NCBI GenBank assembly: GCA_030038035.1
Contig: JASHPP010000167.1
Span: forward strand, 1-6,999
Source of the DNA: Trebonia sp.
Lineage (GTDB): Bacteria; Actinomycetota; Actinomycetes; Streptosporangiales; Streptosporangiaceae
DNA length: 6,999 bases
Reading direction: 5' to 3'
A program made the position numbers and the translations under genes. The notes under the pieces were generated by a model. That model saw only the letters and a program-made list of their open reading frames with translations, was not told the origin of the DNA and ran no database searches. Below, piece after piece: positions 4,386-6,999 of the stretch (positions are counted from its first letter, which is position 1; each line of letters opens with the position of its first letter).

Positions 4386-6602
4386 TCACTCCGGGGTGAG
4401 CCAGAGGACTCCAAGCGGGGGCAGGACGATCGTCGCCGAGGCCGGGCGGCCGTGCCAGGGCTTGGGTATCGCGTTGACGACGCCCAGGTTGCCGACGCCG
4501 CTGCCGCCGTACAGGGTGCTGTCGGTGTTCAGCACCTCGCGCCAGCGCCCCGCCAGCGGCAGGCCGAGCTGGTACTCCGAGTGCGGCATCGCGGAGAAGT
4601 TGGCCACGCAGGCCAGCACGGGGACCGCGTGCTCAGGCGAGCCGAAGCGCAGGAAGGAGATCACGTTGCCGGGCGCGTCGTTGGCGTCGATCCAGGAGAA
4701 CCCCTCAGGCACGGAGTCCTGCGACCACAGCGCGGGGGACCGGCGGTAAAACATGTTGATGTCGCGCACCAGGCGCTGCACCCCGGCGTGGAAGCCGTAC
4801 TGCAGCACCCACCACTCGAGCCCGTGTGTCTCCGACCATTCGCTGACCTGGCCCCATTCCCCGCCCATGAAAAGCAGCTGCTTTCCAGGATGCGCCCACA
4901 TGTAGGCGTAAAGGGCGCGCAGGTTGGCGAACCGGCGCCATTCGTCGCCGGGCATCTTCCCGAGTAGCGAGCCCTTGCCGTGCACCACCTCATCGTGCGA
5001 AAGCGGCAGTATGAAGTTCTCGGAGTACGCATAGATAAGGGAGAACGTCAGCTCGTTGTGGTGGTATTGCCTGTGCACAGGGTCGTGCCGCATGTAATCG
5101 AGCGTGTCGTGCATCCAGCCCATGTTCCATTTGAAGCCAAACCCGAGCCCGCCCAGGTACACCGGGCGGGAGACCCCTGGCCAGGCGGTGGATTCCTCCG
5201 CGATCATCATGATCCCTGGCATCCGCTTATAGCAGGTCGCGTTGACTTCCCGCAGGAACGATATCGCGTCCAGGTTTTCCCTGCCGCCGTACGCGTTGGG
5301 CGTCCACTCGCCGTCGCGCCGCGAGTAGTCGAGGTACAGCATCGACGCCACCGCGTCCACCCGAAGCCCGTCGATATGAAATTCCTCCAGCCAGTAAATG
5401 GCGTTGGCGACCAGGAAATTTCGGACCTCGGAGCGCCCGTAGTTGAACACGAGCGTGCCCCAGTCCGGGTGCTCACCGAGCCGGGGGTCGGCGTGCTCGT
5501 AGAGCGCGGTGCCGTCGAATTCGGCGAGCGCCCACGTGTCGCGCGGGAAATGGGCGGGAACCCAGTCGACGATCACCCCGATGCCCGCCTGGTGCAGTGT
5601 GTCGACGAGGAACCGGAAGTCATCGGGGGTGCCGTACCGCGAGGTTGGCGCGTAGTACGAGGTCACCTGGTACCCCCACGATCCGCCGAACGGGTGCTCG
5701 GCGACCGGGAGGAACTCCACGTGCGTGAACCCGAGGCTGGTCACGTAGGCGGCGAGCTCGACGGCGAGCTCACGGTAGGACAGCCCGGGGCGCCACGACC
5801 CGATGTGCACCTCGTACACGCTCAGCGGGCTGCTCACCGGCTGGCGCGCGGGCCGCGCCGTCATCCAGTCCGCGTCGCCCCACGCATAGGACGACTCGTA
5901 CACGACAGAGGCGGTCGCCGGCGGGGTCTCGGCCAGCCGCGCCATCGGGTCGGCCTTCTCCCGCCACAGGCCGTCGGGGCCGCAGACCGAGTACTTGTAG
6001 CGCGCTCCCGGCCGCACGCCGGGCACGAAGAGCTCCCACACCCCGGCGCCGCCGAGTGAGCGCATCGGGTAGGCGGTGCCGTCCCAGAAGTTGAAGTCGC
6101 CGACCAGGCGCACGCCCTGGGCGTTCGGCGCCCAGACCGAGAACGCCGTGCCGGTCCCCCGCACGTGCGCGCCGAGCACCTGCCACAGCTGCTCGTGCCT
6201 GCCCTCGCCGATCAGGTGCAGGTCCAGCTCGCCGACCGTCGGCAGGTGCCGGTACGGGTCGTCCTGCAAGGTCGCGCAGGCCCCCCCGACGGCAGCATCC
6301 GCCTCCGACGAGGGTTCCGCATAGCCGACCTCAAGCAGGTAATCCGGAACGGACAGGTGCGCCTGTGGCAGCGTCACCTCGAAGACGCCCTCGTGCCGGT
6401 GCGCCATCGGGTGGCGGCTGCCGTCGGGCAGGACCGCGGTGACCGAGGTGGCCAGCGGGCGCAGCGCGCGGATCGTCACGCCCGCCGGGCCCGGATGCGC
6501 GCCCAGCACCGCGTGCGGGTCATGGTGGTGGCCGGCGACGAGTCGCTCGATCTCGTCGAGGGACAGCTGTCCCTGCGGAGCGGACAAATCGTTAGATGTC
6601 AT
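4386..6602 (-). CDS. glgB: 1,4-alpha-glucan branching enzyme GlgB (GH13)
   Basis: A complete 738-residue branching enzyme, the usual size for actinobacterial GlgB. It cuts an alpha-1,4-glucan chain and rejoins it by an alpha-1,6 link, making branched glycogen or capsule-type glucan in the cytosol. Domains in order: an N-terminal module (about 1-110, with [12 protein letters not shown] at 25-36), a CBM48-like beta-sandwich (about 150-235, with FSVWAPN and VGDFNFWDG), the GH13 barrel (about 262-620) and a C-terminal beta domain. Catalytic motifs: DWVPAHF (346-352), [11 protein letters not shown] (nucleophile D416), [11 protein letters not shown] (acid/base E469) and [15 protein letters not shown] (D537, transition-state stabiliser), plus the family-typical [10 protein letters not shown] (303-312). 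All key residues are present. The ATG at 6602-6600 fits the family N-terminus; its ribosome site is weak (AAGAAGA very close, AGGA 12 bases away). It lies 32 bp downstream of the maltokinase gene, so both are probably one operon in the GlgE pathway. Confidence 0.97.
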   Translation of the reverse strand: MTSNDLSAPQGQLSLDEIERLVAGHHHDPHAVLGAHPGPAGVTIRALRPLATSVTAVLPDGSRHPMAHRHEGVFEVTLPQAHLSVPDYLLEVGYAEPSSEADAAVGGACATLQDDPYRHLPTVGELDLHLIGEGRHEQLWQVLGAHVRGTGTAFSVWAPNAQGVRLVGDFNFWDGTAYPMRSLGGAGVWELFVPGVRPGARYKYSVCGPDGLWREKADPMARLAETPPATASVVYESSYAWGDADWMTARPARQPVSSPLSVYEVHIGSWRPGLSYRELAVELAAYVTSLGFTHVEFLPVAEHPFGGSWGYQVTSYYAPTSRYGTPDDFRFLVDTLHQAGIGVIVDWVPAHFPRDTWALAEFDGTALYEHADPRLGEHPDWGTLVFNYGRSEVRNFLVANAIYWLEEFHIDGLRVDAVASMLYLDYSRRDGEWTPNAYGGRENLDAISFLREVNATCYKRMPGIMMIAEESTAWPGVSRPVYLGGLGFGFKWNMGWMHDTLDYMRHDPVHRQYHHNELTFSLIYAYSENFILPLSHDEVVHGKGSLLGKMPGDEWRRFANLRALYAYMWAHPGKQLLFMGGEWGQVSEWSETHGLEWWVLQYGFHAGVQRLVRDINMFYRRSPALWSQDSVPEGFSWIDANDAPGNVISFLRFGSPEHAVPVLACVANFSAMPHSEYQLGLPLAGRWREVLNTDSTLYGGSGVGNLGVVNAIPKPWHGRPASATIVLPPLGVLWLTPE

Positions 6603-6625
6603 CGTCTTCTTGCGTCCTGCGGTTG

Positions 6626-6646
6626 GCGGAGCGGCTAAAGCTCCGC
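6626..6646 (-). other. GC hairpin with the maltokinase stop codon in its loop
   Basis: GCGGAGC (6626-6632) and GCTCCGC (6640-6646) are perfect 7-bp complements with a 7-base loop (6633-6639), and the TAG stop of the upstream gene is in that loop. No T-run follows and glgB begins 23 bases after the stem, so this is more likely a junction element affecting translation coupling or message processing than a full terminator. Confidence 0.45.
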
Positions 6647-6999
6647 GAGGGATTCCAGCGGTATGGACAGCCAGGACGGACGGTGCCTGGCTTCATAGAG
6701 CACTTCGTAGACCGCCTTGTCAAGCTGCAGCGCGCGCAGCAGCACCTGGTTGGCGGCCGGGTCGAGGCCGCCCGCCGCGGCGTAGCCCGCGCAGAACGCG
6801 CTGCCGTTGCGGCGCACCCAGTCGCGTGCCACCGCGCTCAGCGCGGCCTGGTCGGGGTTGCCGATGAGCTGGTGGCGGGCCGCGTAATCGAACGAGCGGA
6901 GCATCCCGGCAACGTCGCGCAGCGGCGAGGACCTGCCGCGGCGCTGCGCGAGCGGGGTGGCGGGCTCCCCTTCGAAGTCGAGCAGCACCCAGCCGGTCT
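6635..6999 (-). CDS. mak: Maltokinase, C-terminal part (cut by right edge)
   Basis: The reading frame is open from the right edge to TAG at 6637-6635, giving 121 residues of the C-terminal lobe. [20 protein letters not shown] is the maltokinase form of the kinase DFG-like segment, whose Asp (codon at 6977-6979) binds Mg2+. It is followed by [18 protein letters not shown], a signature of the Mak/Pep2 family, and near the end [26 protein letters not shown], also characteristic. The enzyme phosphorylates maltose with ATP to maltose-1-phosphate, the substrate of GlgE. It is related to aminoglycoside phosphotransferase-type kinases. The N-terminal lobe and catalytic loop lie outside the window. 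In relatives mak follows or is fused to treS, so treS and glgE are expected beyond the right edge. The family assignment is secure; whether this is a free kinase or a TreS-Mak fusion cannot be seen. Confidence 0.92.
   Translation of the reverse strand, partial: TGWVLLDFEGEPATPLAQRRGRSSPLRDVAGMLRSFDYAARHQLIGNPDQAALSAVARDWVRRNGSAFCAGYAAAGGLDPAANQVLLRALQLDKAVYEVLYEARHRPSWLSIPLESLAEL

Noticed and set aside
4117..4389. 90-codon minus-strand open frame across the intergenic region
   Set aside because: It crosses the palindrome and the nitroreductase start in a different frame, has no ribosome site or recognisable domain, and has weak codon bias in the intergenic part.
3696..4967. 423-codon plus-strand open frame spanning the nitroreductase-glgB region
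   Set aside because: It is the antisense shadow of two confirmed genes joined through an intergenic region.
4980..6059. 359-codon plus-strand open frame opposite glgB
   Set aside because: It is antisense to the GlgB catalytic core, all of whose motifs are intact on the minus strand.

Overview
The window is high-GC DNA (over 70 % by eye, with G or C at nearly every third codon position), uses GTG as well as ATG starts, and carries genes typical of Actinobacteria: the maltokinase/branching-enzyme pair of the GlgE alpha-glucan pathway, an actinobacterial-type SppA without a membrane anchor, and two starts that look leaderless (TANNNT, six bases, then the start codon). No order or genus can be named from this sequence. 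There is no prophage, insertion sequence, CRISPR array, rRNA or tRNA. It reads as an ordinary chromosomal stretch with seven protein families; the largest gene-free stretch is 189 bp (4197-4385).

Layout. Positions 1-366 (minus) hold the N-terminal 122 codons of a flavin-reductase-domain protein that runs off the left edge. Upstream on the same strand is sppA (434-2239, minus), a complete 601-residue signal peptide peptidase. A divergent intergenic region with an AT-rich core (2240-2321) separates it from a plus-strand cluster: a PIN/NYN-like predicted nuclease-fold protein (about 2322-2819), a small single-pass membrane protein (2902-3147) and a YfcE/MJ0936-type metallophosphoesterase (3178-3669). 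That cluster converges, 11 bp stop to stop, on a nitroreductase (3681-4196, minus). A 189-bp intergenic region follows, containing an unexplained 70-bp imperfect palindrome. Then come glgB (4386-6602, minus) and, upstream of it, the C-terminal part of a maltokinase gene (6635-6999, minus), which runs off the right edge.

How the genes fit together. Maltokinase phosphorylates maltose to maltose-1-phosphate, GlgE (expected nearby but not in this window) polymerises it to linear alpha-1,4-glucan, and GlgB adds the alpha-1,6 branches. The two visible genes are 32 bp apart on one strand, and a perfect 7-bp GC hairpin places the maltokinase stop codon in its loop. The remaining genes are housekeeping or accessory single genes with no pathway link visible here.

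The signals least explained by genes are in 4200-4385: a nested inverted repeat, a recurring CGTTTCG-like heptamer, and a leaderless promoter for the nitroreductase. I see no clear new multi-gene system. The candidates for novelty are this intergenic element and the small membrane protein of unknown function.
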